A DNA stretch of 45,000 nt, taken from positions 802,501 through 847,500 of the forward strand of contig JACVTC010000020.1 in assembly GCA_016946835.1 (NCBI GenBank). Direction: 5' to 3'. The notes under the pieces are model-generated. The model made no database searches. It worked only from the letters and a program-made list of their open reading frames with translations, and was not told the DNA's origin. Each line of letters opens with the position of its first letter. Position 1 is the stretch's first letter. Both the position numbers and the translations under genes were made by a program. Below are positions 22,865 to 34,670 of the stretch, one piece after another. Source of the DNA: Neocallimastix lanati (nom. inval.). Lineage: Eukaryota > Neocallimastigomycota > Neocallimastigomycetes > Neocallimastigales > Neocallimastigaceae.

Positions 22865-24960
22865 ATGTCAAACTTAAATAGTAAAAGCAGTGCAAATAGT
22901 CTTCATGTTAATGAAATTAATGATATAGACCTTTTCAAGCTCGATAGAAAAACAAGAAAAACTAAGATTGTAGCCACTCTTGGTCCTGCTTCCAGGGATA
23001 AAATTAGAGAATTAATTCTTGCTGGTAAATTATTAAAAAAATATATATATTTAATATAAGGATTATTCAAATATATAGATTTAATATAAATATTATTCGT
23101 ATTATTCAATAATCCTAAATTTAATATTACATAGAAAAAAAAATTAACTGAAAAAAAAAAATAAAATAAATAAATATAATTTTAATGAAATGAAAATAAA
23201 TATAGAGATATATATTCAAATAGAAATATATATTCAAATAAATATGTATTAATATTTTTTTTCTTCTTCTTCTTCTTTTATTATTATTGTTTATTAAAAA
23301 AAAAAATTAAAAAAAAAATTTTTTCTTTATCAAAGGTGTCAACGTTTTCAGATTAAACTTTTCCCATGTAACCGATTATTCTACTCAAGTTCCAATTATT
23401 AGAGAAATTAGAGAGGTTAGTAAGGAATTAAATATTTGTGTTGCTATCTTAGGTGATTTATGTGGTCCAAAGATTAGAAATAATGGTTTCAAGGATAGAG
23501 ATTCTATTCCTTTAGAAAAGGGTCAACGCCTCTATTTGAAAGCTAGTTCTGAATTAGGAGATGAAAATACCATTTGTATGAATACTCCTCAAATTATTAA
23601 ACAACTTCAACCAGAACATCGTGTTCTTTTAGATGATGGTAATATTTCTTTACGTGTCATAAAACGTATTTCTGAAGATACTTTAGAAGTAGAGGTTCTT
23701 TCAGGTACAGAATTAAAAGCAAGAAAGGGAATTAATGTTCCAGATCTTCTTGTAGATATTCCAGCGCTAACTGAAAAGGATAAAAGAGATGCTAAATTCA
23801 TATGGGATCAACGTTTAGACTTCATTGCTCTTTCCTTCGTTCAACGTCGACAAGATGTTCAAGATTTAATTGATCTTATGGGTGAATTCCGTAAGGAAGA
23901 AGAAGAAAAGAAAAAGATTTATCCTCCATTAGGAATTCCAGTAGACAAATTTAATGATTATGATTATAGTTATTTAGTAGAAGAAATTCAACTATCACCT
24001 GAATGGAGACCAATGGTAGTTTCAAAGATTGAAAAGCCCCAAGCCTTAGATGAAATTGATGAAATCATAAAGGTATCTGATGCAATTATGGTAGCTCGTG
24101 GAGATTTAGGGGTAGAGTGTCAACTTGAAAAAGTTCCTATTGTTCAAAAGGAATTAATTCGAAAAGTGAATGGAGCTGAGAAGCCAGTGATTACTGCTAC
24201 TCAAATGTTAGAATCTATGATAACTAATCCGGTTCCCACTCGAGCTGAAGTTAGTGATGTTGCTAATGCAGTTTTTGATGGTACGGATGCAGTAATGTTA
24301 AGTGGTGAATGTGCGGCTGGTGCCTATCCAGTAGAATCGGTTAAAATGATGAGTTCTATATGTCGTTTTGCTGAAGAAAATAAGGATTATACCGCCGAGG
24401 TGGAATTAGATTTAATTAAGAAGACTGGTATCAATGCCTGTAGAAAGAATCCATCTCCATTTATTGATGCTATTGCCGATTCTGCTGTTACTGCAGCAGA
24501 AGAGTCCAATGCCTCCGCTATTATTGTATATACCGATACTGGAGATACCTGTCATATAATTTCAAAACGTCAACGTAACTCGAATATCATTGCCATTACC
24601 TATAGTCGTCATGTTCAACGAAAGCTGGCTATACTTCGTGGAGTTCATCCAATGCTTATTAATTTCAAAAAGAATACGAATTCTCCTGATACGACAATCA
24701 ATTCAGAAGAACCCAAAAATAATAATAATCAAATTATTTTTAAGCTCCTCAGCAACTTAAATAGTCACCATGACTATTTAAATACGGATGAAGTTTTAGC
24801 CAAGACTGAACACACTATCTTAGAACGTCATCCGGATTGGTTAAGTATTGGGGATAAAGTGGTCATTTGTTCAGGTTATCATCCACTCTTACCAGGTTTA
24901 TGTAATACGGTGAAGTTGTCCTGTTTTGGTGATGCCATTAGAACGGAATCAAAAAATTAA
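22865..24960 (+). CDS. Pyruvate kinase, copy 1
   Basis: Exon 1 is 22865-23024, the intron is 23025-23335 (GTAAAT...AAAG) and exon 2 is 23336-24960: 594 residues. It converts phosphoenolpyruvate and ADP to pyruvate and ATP, the last step of glycolysis. Visible motifs are KTKIVATLGPAS, NVFRLNFSH, LGDLCGPKIR, the catalytic lysine in VVSKIEKPQALDEID (Lys about 284), VARGDLGVE, ITATQMLESM, PTRAEVSDVANAVFDGTDA and MLSGECAAGAYP, then a C-terminal domain with YTDTGDTCHIISK. The protein is longer than the usual 470-530. About 45 residues with EFRKEEEEKKKIYPPLGIP are inserted before the catalytic lysine strand, and the C-terminus has an Asn-rich loop. Motifs such as KIEKPQA and NPVPTRAEVSDVANAVFDGT look more bacterial/plastid-like than animal-like. 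I chose the second ATG because copy 2 starts there and its -3 base is A. An in-frame ATG at 22859 would add two residues. Confidence 0.95.
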
Positions 24961-24982
24961 AATAATATAAATAATTCAAAGT

Positions 24983-25016
<34 letters not shown>

Positions 25017-25739
25017 AAAAATTTATTTTTATACTTCAATATAATAAAAAAAATTTTTTTTTTTTTATTCATGAACTAAAATAAATTTTATTTATTTAAT
25101 ATTCTATCTTAACTTTGTAAATAAAATAAAAAATAAAAAATAAAAAATAAAAAAATTCTTTTATTCATATCTATTATAAATATTATATATTTAAAACTAA
25201 TTATTAATATACAAAAGAAAAAAAATAATAATAAAAAATATATATATATATATATAATAAAAAAAATTATAATAAAATAATATATATATATTTATATATA
25301 TTTATATATATAATGTAAACCATCATCAATAATAAGTAATAATAAAATATTAAAAACCTAAAAATTTAATTAAAAAAAAAAAAAAAAAAAAAAAAATACT
25401 ATTAAAATATTTTTTTTTTGTTATAAATATCCTAATAAATTCTTGTAATATAAATAATAATTTTAATAGAGATTTTTCCAAAACAAAATAAAAGTTATAT
25501 TAATTAACGTCTTATTTTATACTATAGAATTACATATAAATTTTAACATTTATTAAATTAATCTTTACATATATAACATATAACACATATGATATAATGT
25601 ACCACTATTACATCATCTAGTTCACATGTTTATATTATAATCATGTTCATTATATTATACTTTAAATCATATATCTTATAAATATTTATATATTTATATA
25701 TTTATATATATATATATTATATTTAATCCTATTTGTGCA
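24961..25739. other. Non-coding spacer
   Basis: 3' flank of pyruvate kinase copy 1. Poly-A at about 24985-25013 and 25374-25396, TA repeats, no gene. Confidence 0.7.
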
Positions 25740-26960
25740 ATTATTAAACTTATTTTCTAGCATTCCCTCCACCCGATAAGTTTAATATTCTTAATTTTTG
25801 AATTATAGGGAATTTTTTAAAAAACCTCTTGTCAAACTACCAGTTAAGATATTTTATATGTTCATCAACAAGATTATATTTATTGTGACTTGATATGCCT
25901 CAAATCAATATTACCTTCTTTTATTAACTCTCTTATTTTATGAATATCAATTATGTCTAGACTTCCAGTTTAGAATTTTCATTCTTACTGTATCGTAAAT
26001 GGCGGCTCTATTATCTCTATTTATGATGTTGGATTCTAGTTTTTATTCTTAAATTCATTTAATAAAAAATTCTTCATCCACATACATTTCCACGCACATT
26101 CGTTTAAACTATAGTATTCAACTTTTCTTCCCTTAGATATAGCCATACAATGTTGAAATTTTGAATACCAAGTTTTCTGGAGCGAAGCCCCATGAAAATG
26201 ACATCAAAACCAGTAGTAGATCTTCTAGTTACATCATCACCACCTAGATCAGCATTAACATATGTTCTTACATTAATATATTCTTATTATATTTTATTCC
26301 GTAATTATTTATTATCTTTCATTCAAATGCCTGAATTATTTTGATTAGACTTCATTCAATCTTCATATGAGGAGTATTTGATTTTTTTTTTCTTGAAGTT
26401 TTACTTGTAGCATACATTATATCAGGTCTAAGTACTCATAGATGCAACATACAACCAACAGCCTTGCATATATAATGTCTTATCGAAACCTTTTCTTTCT
26501 TAATTCTTTGGTCTTCTTTACACATCATATTATTAGAGACCTCATTATAATGTTCAATATCAAATCTTCCAGAGATTTCATTCAAATGTTGTAATTGCTG
26601 GATAATATAACCATCTTCACATATAATAAATTTTTATTCCAATTAAGAAATCTACCATATCTAATCTCACTCAAATCAAATTGATCTTTTATTTTACCCT
26701 TTATTTTTTTTTGTTTATTTCTTTACCTTTAAATGTTAATAATATATCATATTTCATATTATGATAGAGACTCCTTAATCTCTTCAATTCTGTCTCTGTC
26801 ATCACTTAGATTTGTTTCTGAAATGAGTTTCTAAACTTCCTATGCAGGAGAGGATATGAAGTTCTATACTTAAGGCTAAGTCATTGTTGACACTATTCGA
26901 AATGGTTTCTTTAGTTTTAGTATCATTTTTAATAGTAATTTCTTCTGCTCCACTTTTAAA
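25740..26960 (-). mobile_element. Ty1/copia retrotransposon remnant (reverse transcriptase C-part and RNase H)
   Basis: On the minus strand, pieces of copia Pol appear in the right order but with many stops and shifts. A GRFLNWNKN-like segment and EDGYIIQQLQHLNEISGRFD (about 26640-26560) correspond to the 'FLGI...I.Q..YI..IL..F' region. AVGCMLHL.VLRPDIMYATS (about 26465-26410) matches 'AIGSLMYLA..TRPDI'. VNADLGGDDVTRRSTTGFDV (about 26260-26200) is the RNase H 'DADWAGD...RRSTTGY' box. DNRAAIYD (about 26015) and a RHIDIHKIRELIKEGNIDLR-like stretch (about 25960-25880) end the polyprotein. Gag, protease, integrase and LTRs are not visible. It lies exactly between the two pyruvate kinase genes. 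Confidence 0.8.
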
Positions 26961-27360
26961 AAATTTAATTAATCATAGAAAATTTCAATGTATTAAAGAA
27001 TAAAAAATAAGTTTAAAAGTTAAAACTATTTTCGGTGTGATGGTATACTATTTGTAGTAGTATGATCACCATTAAAATCTATACTAATACAACAGATAAG
27101 TGACATTCTTTAAAAAAATCACAAGAAAGATCATCAAAAAAAAATTGAATTATCACAGTATCTGTGTTAAAAAAAAAAAAAAAAAATGCATAATTAGAAC
27201 ATATTCATTTTTTTACTATCTTTTTTTTTAAAAAAAAAAAAAAAAATCATGTAAACCATTAAGGAAAGAAAAATTAAAATTATTAATAAAAAAAATAGGT
27301 TTTAAAATAAAAAAAAAAAAAGGTACAAATTAATGTACAAAAAAAATATACTTATAAAAT

Positions 27361-27484
27361 TAATTTAATTTCCAAAGTATTAAAAATACTTATTTAATTA
27401 TAAATTAATAACTATTAAACTGAATTTAATTTCCAAAGTATTAAAAATACTTATTTAATTATAAATTAATAACTATTAAACTGA
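27361..27484. repeat. Direct tandem duplication, 61 bp x 2
   Basis: AATTTAATTTCCAAAGTATT and the following 40 bases, ending TAACTATTAAACTGA, occur at 27362 and again at 27423 with essentially no differences. A recent duplication. Confidence 0.9.
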
Positions 27485-27721
27485 TAATTTTTATTTTATT
27501 ATTAATTAATTAATTAATTATTTATTTATTTATTTATTTATTTACTTATTTATTTATTTATTTATTTATTTTTTAAATTATATTATTTGTCTACAAATTA
27601 TTAAATTTTTTATTATTTATTATTAATTATTATTCTTTTTTTTTTTTTTTTTTTTTATAGATTAAACAAAATAAATATGAAAGTATGATAAAAACTTATG
27701 TATAAATATTTATATATATTT

Positions 27722-28000
27722 TTTTTATTAATTCTTTTTTTTTTTGTTTTTTTGTTTTTTAATATATGTAATTGTTTTTTTTTTTCTATGTATAATCTAT
27801 GTTTATTTATATATTTTTTTTTTATTAATTCTTTTTTTTTTTGTTTTTTTGTTTTTTAATATATGTAATTGTTTTTTTTTTCTATGTATAATCTATGTTT
27901 ATTTATATATATTTTTTTTATTAATTCTTTTTTTTTTTGTTTTTTTGTTTTTTAATATATGTAATTGTTTTTTTTTTTCTATGTATAATCTATGTTTATT
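27722..28000. repeat. Tandem repeat, about 97 bp x 3
   Basis: Three copies of a T-rich unit with the landmark AATATATGTAATTG at 27761, 27858 and 27954, followed by a T run and CTATGTATAATCTATG. Copies are nearly identical, so the array is young. Confidence 0.9.
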
Positions 28001-28227
28001 AAAATAATTAATATATATATATATATATAATTAAAATTTCATTATCATTGGTTAATATTTTTTATGTTATATTTATTTATATCTATATATAAAAATGAAC
28101 AAGTTATATATTTCCTCTAAATTCCATTTTTATTTTATATTATTTTATTTTATTTTATCTTTAAATTTTTCAAAGATTTTCTTTCAATTCCATTTTTTTT
28201 TTCTTTTTTTTATTTTATTCCTTTATT

Positions 28228-30127
28228 TTAATTAAATTCATTATCATTCCAATAAGATTTTGATTTTTCCGTTCGAATGGCATCCCCAAAGAATGAAAAT
28301 TTAACGGTATTACATAAACCTGGTAAGAGGGCATGATATCCAGCACAAATAACTACTTTATCACCAATTTTAAACCAATCTGGATGACGAGTAATGATGG
28401 CATGCTCTGTTTTAGCTAGAATAGCATCAGTATTTAAGTAGTCATTATTGATATTTAAGGAACTTAATAAGTGAACAATAATTTGATTATTATTAATTTT
28501 ATTTTCATCGAGGTTGAATGAGGCATTGCTGTTTCTCTTTTTGAAACTAACAAGCATTGGATGAACTCCACGAAGAACTGTTAGCTTTCGTTGTACATGA
28601 CTATTAGAAGTAATGGCAATCACATTCAAATTTCTACTACGCTTAGAAATCATATGACAAGTATCTCCAGTATCGGTATATACAATAATAGCGGAGGCAT
28701 TGGACTCTTCTGCTGCAGTAACAGCAGAATCGGCAATAGCATCAATAAATGGAGATGGATTCTTTCTACAGGCATTGATACCAGTTTTTCTAATTAAATC
28801 TAATTCCACCTTAGCAGAGTAATCAGACATTTCTTCAGCATAACGACATATAGAACTCATCATTTTAACCGATTCTACTGGATAGGCACCAGCCGCACAT
28901 TCACCACTTAACATTACTGCATCCGTACCATCAAAAACTGCATTAGCAACATCACTAACTTCAGCTCGAGTGGGAACCGGATTAGTTATCATAGATTCTA
29001 ACATTTGAGTAGCAGTAATCACTGGCTTCTCAGCTCCATTCACTTTTCGAATTAATTCCTTTTGAACAATAGGAACCTTTTCAAGTTGACATTCTACCCC
29101 TAAATCTCCACGAGCTACCATAATTGCATCAGATACCTTAATGATTTCATCAATTTCATCTAAGGCTTGGGGCTTTTCAATCTTTGAAACTACCATTGGT
29201 CTCCATTCAGGTGATAGTTGAATTTCTTCTACTAAATAATTATAATCATAATCATTTAAGTTATCTACTGGAATTCCTAATGGAGGATAAATCTTTTTCT
29301 TTTCTTCTTCCTCCTTACGGAATTCACCCATAAGATCAATTAAATCTTGAACATCTTGTCGACGTTGAACGAAGGAAAGAGCAATGAAGTCTAAACGTTG
29401 ATCCCATATGAATTTAGCATCTCTTTTATCCTTTTCAGTTAGCGCTGGAATATCTACAAGAAGATCTGGAACATTAATTCCCTTTCTTGCTTTTAATTCT
29501 GTACCTGAAAGAACCTCTACTTCTAAAGTATCTTCAGAAATACGTTTTATGACACGTAAAGAAATATTACCATCATCTAAAAGAACACGATGTTCTGGTT
29601 GAAGTTGTTTAATAATTTGAGGAGTATTCATACAAATGGTATTTTCATCTCCTAATTCAGAACTAGCTTTCAAATAGAGGTGTTGACCCTTTTCTAAAGG
29701 AATAGAATCTCTATCCTTGAAACCATTATTTCTAATCTTTGGACCACATAAATCACCTAAGATAGCAACACAAAGATTTAATTCATTACTAACCTTTCTA
29801 ATTTCTCTAATAATTGGAACTTGAGTTAAGTAATCGGTAACATGAGAGAAATTTAATCTGAAAACATTTACACCTTTTTTTAAAAAAAAAATAAAAAAAT
29901 AAAAAAATAAAAAAATAAAAAAATAAAAAAAAATGATAAAAAACAGTAATAATAATAATTATAATAATTTTAATATTTATCTTTATGATATTATAAATTT
30001 TTTTATTTATTTTAAATTTTATATTTTTCAAATTCTATTATAAAATATAATTTCCTTCCTCATTAATTCATATATTTAATTATTACTACTATTATATATA
30101 TATATATATATTATCTTTCTATCTTTC

Positions 30128-30164
<37 letters not shown>

Positions 30165-30384
30165 GAATGACAAAATAAAAATAAATTATGAAAAATTATA
30201 ATAATAAAATAAATGAGTAAATGAATAAATTACCAGCAAGAATTAATTCTCTAATTTTATCCGTAGAAGCTGGACCAAGGGTAGCAACAATTTTAGTTTT
30301 TCTAGTTCTTCTATCAAGTTCAAAAAGGTCTCTATCATTTATATTAAGATTGATAGCACTTTTTTTACTACTTAAGCTTGACAT
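28228..30384 (-). CDS. Pyruvate kinase, copy 2
   Basis: Minus-strand exon 1 is 30384-30234 and exon 2 is 29873-28228, with the intron (30233-29874) splitting the same Gly codon as in copy 1: 598 residues. Activity and motifs are as for copy 1 (TLGPAS, VVSKIEKPQALDEID, VARGDLGVE, ITATQMLESM, MLSGECAAG), all catalytic positions kept. It lies tail-to-tail with copy 1 across a 3.3-kb spacer. From the exon 2 region at about 29770 down to about 28850 the two genes are nearly identical in nucleotides, including third positions. Exon 1 (MSSLSSKKSAINLNINDRDL), the first 100 bases of exon 2 and the C-terminal domain differ clearly, and copy 2 has a short extra tail (SKSYWNDNEFN). Both copies look functional; differing ends might give different regulation. 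Confidence 0.95.
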
Positions 30385-31337
30385 TTTTATTCTTATTCTA
30401 TATATATCATTATTATAATTAAAAAATAGTGATACATTAATATTATTAAATATTTATATATAAAAGTTCTAAATTTTAAAATGTTTAAATAATTATTTAC
30501 ATGTATATATTATTTTAATAAATAGTTATATTTTGTTTTGTTTAGTTTTTTTTTTTTTGTTGTTGTTGTTTTGTTTTTCGTTTTTAGTTTTGGTTTTTAT
30601 TTTTTAATATTGGTTTTATTTTTTTTTAATTCGTTATTACTGTTATTATTTTTATTTTAAATAAGTTCTTATAATGATATTTTTAAATTTTGAATTGTTA
30701 ATTCACTAATTAAAAAATAAATAAGATAAAACAATAAAAAAAAAAAAAAAGTAAAAATAAAAATAAAAATAAAAAAAAGTTATATATATATATTAATGTT
30801 AAAAATAAGGTTGTGTAACCTTCTAACAAATAAGCTTCCACTGATTAAATGTCAATTAATTAAATAATTAAATAAGATTAATCTATTGTTAAAATACATA
30901 TATTATATATTATATATTATTATTATTATTATTTTATACTTAAAATGAAGGTAATTTTTTATTATATTCTTTATTCTATTTATATTATATTGTATTATAT
31001 TACATCTAATTTATTACTTTATAATTTTTTTTTATTTATTATACATAATTATTTATATTATATTTAATAGCTTTTTATTTTTAGTTCATTAATAAACTAC
31101 TATAGAATTAGAATTAGTAATTAACAAATATATACATATATATGTATATAATACTGATTATTTAATATAGATTTCAAAATTCAATTCATCAAATAAACCT
31201 TTATAAAAATAAAAAAAAAAAAAAAAGAAGGAATTTTGATAAAAGTAATTTCATCTTATTATTATTTTATATTAAAAAAAAAAAAAGTTTCTCCATAATT
31301 TTTTTTGTTTCATTTTATTTAATGTTAGAGTGGATAA

Positions 31338-31386
<49 letters not shown>

Positions 31387-31766
31387 TAAAAGTATTTATT
31401 ATTCCTATAATTATTTTTATAAAATATATATATTATATGTATTCTTCTCCGTAATAAAACTACATTGTTTAATTAATAGAAACAAGATCTACGCTATTTT
31501 AAATGTTATTATTCTTTACATAAAAACAAAAAAAAAAAAAAAAAGATTAAGCTATCTTTTTTTTTTTCTATTTTTTTTTTACTAATATTAAAAGTGTTTG
31601 TTATATTCATAGTTAATAGTATTTATTCCCCATATTAATATTTATACTGATCTTGATTAATTCCATAATATGTTACAATAAAACAATCAAGCTCATTATA
31701 TTTAATATATCTTATATAATTATAAATTATAAATTATAAAATTTATTTATTTATTTATTTATCTAT

Positions 31767-31805
<39 letters not shown>

Positions 31806-33138
31806 TTATTTTTTTTGAAAGTAACTATAGGTTACATCAATAATTTATAATTAAATATTTTTAATTATTTAAATTTTATTATTAAAAAAAAAATTAAAAA
31901 TCAGTACTATTATTACTGATAATAATTTTTTATTTATAAAAACCATTTTTGTAGTCATAAAAATTTTAATAATAAAAATAAATAATAAATAATAAATAAT
32001 AAATAATAAATAATAAATAATAAATAATAAATAATAAATAATAAATAATTGAATAATTGAATAATAATTTTCAACATCAACTAAATTTTATTTATGATTA
32101 ATTATTAATTATTATTAAAAGAATTTGATAAGGTAAAAAATATATATATATATATTTTTTTCTATCATAAACTCTTTTATGGATGATTGATAAGTTTAAT
32201 TAATACTAATTATTTAATATTAATAATAATTTAAAATAATAATAATTAAAATAATAATAATAATTAAAATTAACAGATAAAAAAAAAAAGTTTTTTCTTA
32301 AATTGAAAATTTTGATAATCAAATTTGTTTATTCAATTAAAATAAATAAAATAATAAAAATTAATATATATGAAATATAAATATTATATATAATTAATAA
32401 TATAGATTATATATAATATTAAATAAATAATATATATAGTATTATTTATTTATTTAAAAAAAAAAGATAAAAAATTTTTTTTTCTTTTCATTATCAATAA
32501 ATTTAATAAATTTAAAAAAAAATTAAAAAAAAAATTTTTATTCAAAAGTTTTAATTAATTTAAAAAAATTTAATAAATTTTAACTTTTTTTTTATTTAAA
32601 TTTAAAATTTTTAAATTTTTTAAATTTTTTAAATTTACAAAATATTTTGGTAAAATAAAATAAAATATACAGTAATAATATATTAGTTATATATGTACTA
32701 TCATATTATTTATATTTTTTATATTTAACTTAAAAAATTAACCAATAAGATATAGATAATAGTTAACATGAAAATAAATAAATAAATAGATGAATATACT
32801 AAATATATCAATGAATAACTAAATAAATTATTATTAATTAATTGATAATAAATAAATGAATGATTAAATAAATTAAGTAAAATTTTTGATTTTTATTTTA
32901 GTTGTAAATTTTGAAAATTCATCATTTCAATAATATTTTTCTATTTTTCTTTTTTCTAATATTCTTTTTTATAAAATAAATATAAAAAATAAAAATTTAT
33001 TTTACATTTTAATAGTATTTGAATAATAGTATTTGAATAATAGTATTTGAATAGTATATGAGTAGCATTTAAATATTTATTAATTATTTAGTTAATCTAA
33101 TTAATAATTATTTTTATTATATTATTAATGATTAAAAG

Positions 33139-33178
<40 letters not shown>

Positions 33179-33356
33179 ATAAAAATAAAATGTGGATATA
33201 AAATAAAATTAAGATTAAAATAGTGAGATAACAATCAAATATTATCAAAATTTTGTAGATAAAAGTCAAACTTTTAAAAAAAAGATAGCATTATCTTAAC
33301 CATTATTGCTGATTTGATTTGATCTAAATTACTTCTTATTCTGTTTTGTTTCTGTT

Positions 33357-33395
<39 letters not shown>

Positions 33396-34169
33396 AAATT
33401 ATGTAATGTAAAAACGAAAAATAATAAATAATGAATAATAAATATTAAATATTAAATAATTAATAATGAATAATAAATAATAAATAATAAATAATTAATA
33501 ATAAATAATGAATAATAAATAATAAATAATAAATAATAAATAAATAAAATATTTATTAATAATAAATAATTGAATAATTGAATAATACAAATAATACAAA
33601 TAATAATTTATATAATATAAAAATTAAAAATTATTAAATTAAGAATAATTATTAAATTAAATTTTGTAAATTAAATTTAATATCTATGTTACAGAATCAT
33701 TTAATAATCAAAATCTTTTTTTTTTTTTTTTTGAAAAAAAAAAAAAACTTAACAACCCTTTTGGAAAAATAAAAGTCCATGTGCAGTAATTTTAAAGCAT
33801 TACCCAATAAATGAATTATTAATGAAAACTTGAAATTATTATTATTCGTTCAAATACTTATATTTATTTATTTATTTATTTATTAAATATTTTAAGTTTT
33901 CTATTTTAATATGAATATATTAGAATTAAATATATACATATTACATATTAATATATTTGGTTTAATAAATATATTTGATAATTAAATAATTTAAATAATT
34001 AAAGAATATATTTAATGATGATAATATTAATTAAATTTTAAAATATTAATTCTTTTTTTTTTATAGTTTGAAATTTTTTCTAATTTATCAACTTTTTTTT
34101 ATTATTATTATAAAACCTTAAAATTGATAGTATCTTAAAATAAAAAAAAAAATTTAAAAGTTTTCCTTT
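30385..34169. other. Non-coding spacer
   Basis: About 3.8 kb with no coding signal. Contains (AAT)n at about 31341-31385, (TTTA)n at 31739-31807, the 7-bp AAATAAT array at about 31978-32045, three copies of AATAGTATTTG near 33010-33050, and long A runs at about 33140-33177 and 33365-33391. The region 30541-30620 is T/G-rich (TTGTTGTTGTTTTG), the 5' side of pyruvate kinase copy 2. Confidence 0.65.
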
Positions 34170-34670
34170 CAATAAGACTTTTGCTTTTCAATTCTAATGG
34201 CTTCTCCAAATCAGTAAAAAGGATAGCTTTCCTGTATAACATCATCCTGACAAAAGAACGTGATATCCAGCAAAGACTACTACCTTATCACCAATATTTA
34301 ACCAGTTTAAATGACGATTCATTATTTCATTACAATCATGGTTAAAATAACATCTGTATTTAAGTAATTATTACTAATATTAAACTTGTTAATAAACTAG
34401 CAATAATTTTGTTTAGGGTTACTGTTAATATTCTTTAATATTAAATGAGAGGAACTGTTGTTTTTTTTTTTTATTATTATTATTATTAAAATCAACAAGT
34501 ATTAGAGACCAGCTCCATGATGAACTGTTAATTTTCATTGTACATGACTATTTGATGTAATGGCTATGATGATATTCAAATTTTCTGCCACGCTTAGATA
34601 TCCTATGACAAGTATCTCCAGTATCGGTATATATACAATAATAACTTTCAAAATAAAAGTGTTGACGGTT
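34170..34670 (-). pseudogene. Pyruvate kinase copy 3, internally deleted relic
   Basis: On the minus strand, 34620-34170 aligns with the C-terminal part of pyruvate kinase copy 2 (28700-28245). Shared words include ACAAGTATCTCCAGTATCGG, the reverse of the YTDTGDTCH codons, plus CGTGATATCCAGCA, TACTTTATCACCAATTTTA- and AATAAGACTTT- with many substitutions and a stop-laden frame. At about 34640 the similarity jumps to the beginning of exon 2 (ACTTTCAAAATAAAAGTGTTGACGG against GCTTTCAAATAGAGGTGTTGACC near 29665), so roughly 1 kb of the middle has been deleted. Orientation is the same as copy 2. It is decayed beyond function and older than the duplication that gave the two intact genes, or evolving without conversion. 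Confidence 0.85.

Larger units (their letters stand above)
26961..28227. other. Non-coding spacer with direct repeats
   Basis: Between the copia relic and the 3' end of pyruvate kinase copy 2. Contains the two tandem repeats listed separately, homopolymers and TTTA/TTAA runs. A frame at 27744-28007 is only the translation of the T-rich repeat. Confidence 0.7.

Noticed and set aside
23607-23801. Antisense open frame of 64 codons in pyruvate kinase, identical to the one at 29408-29602
   Set aside because: Antisense shadow of the conserved pyruvate kinase core. Its identity in both copies simply reflects nucleotide identity of the two genes.
27744-28007. Open frame of 87 codons rich in Phe/Ile/Tyr
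   Set aside because: It is the translation of the 97-bp T-rich tandem repeat; no homology, no codon constraint.
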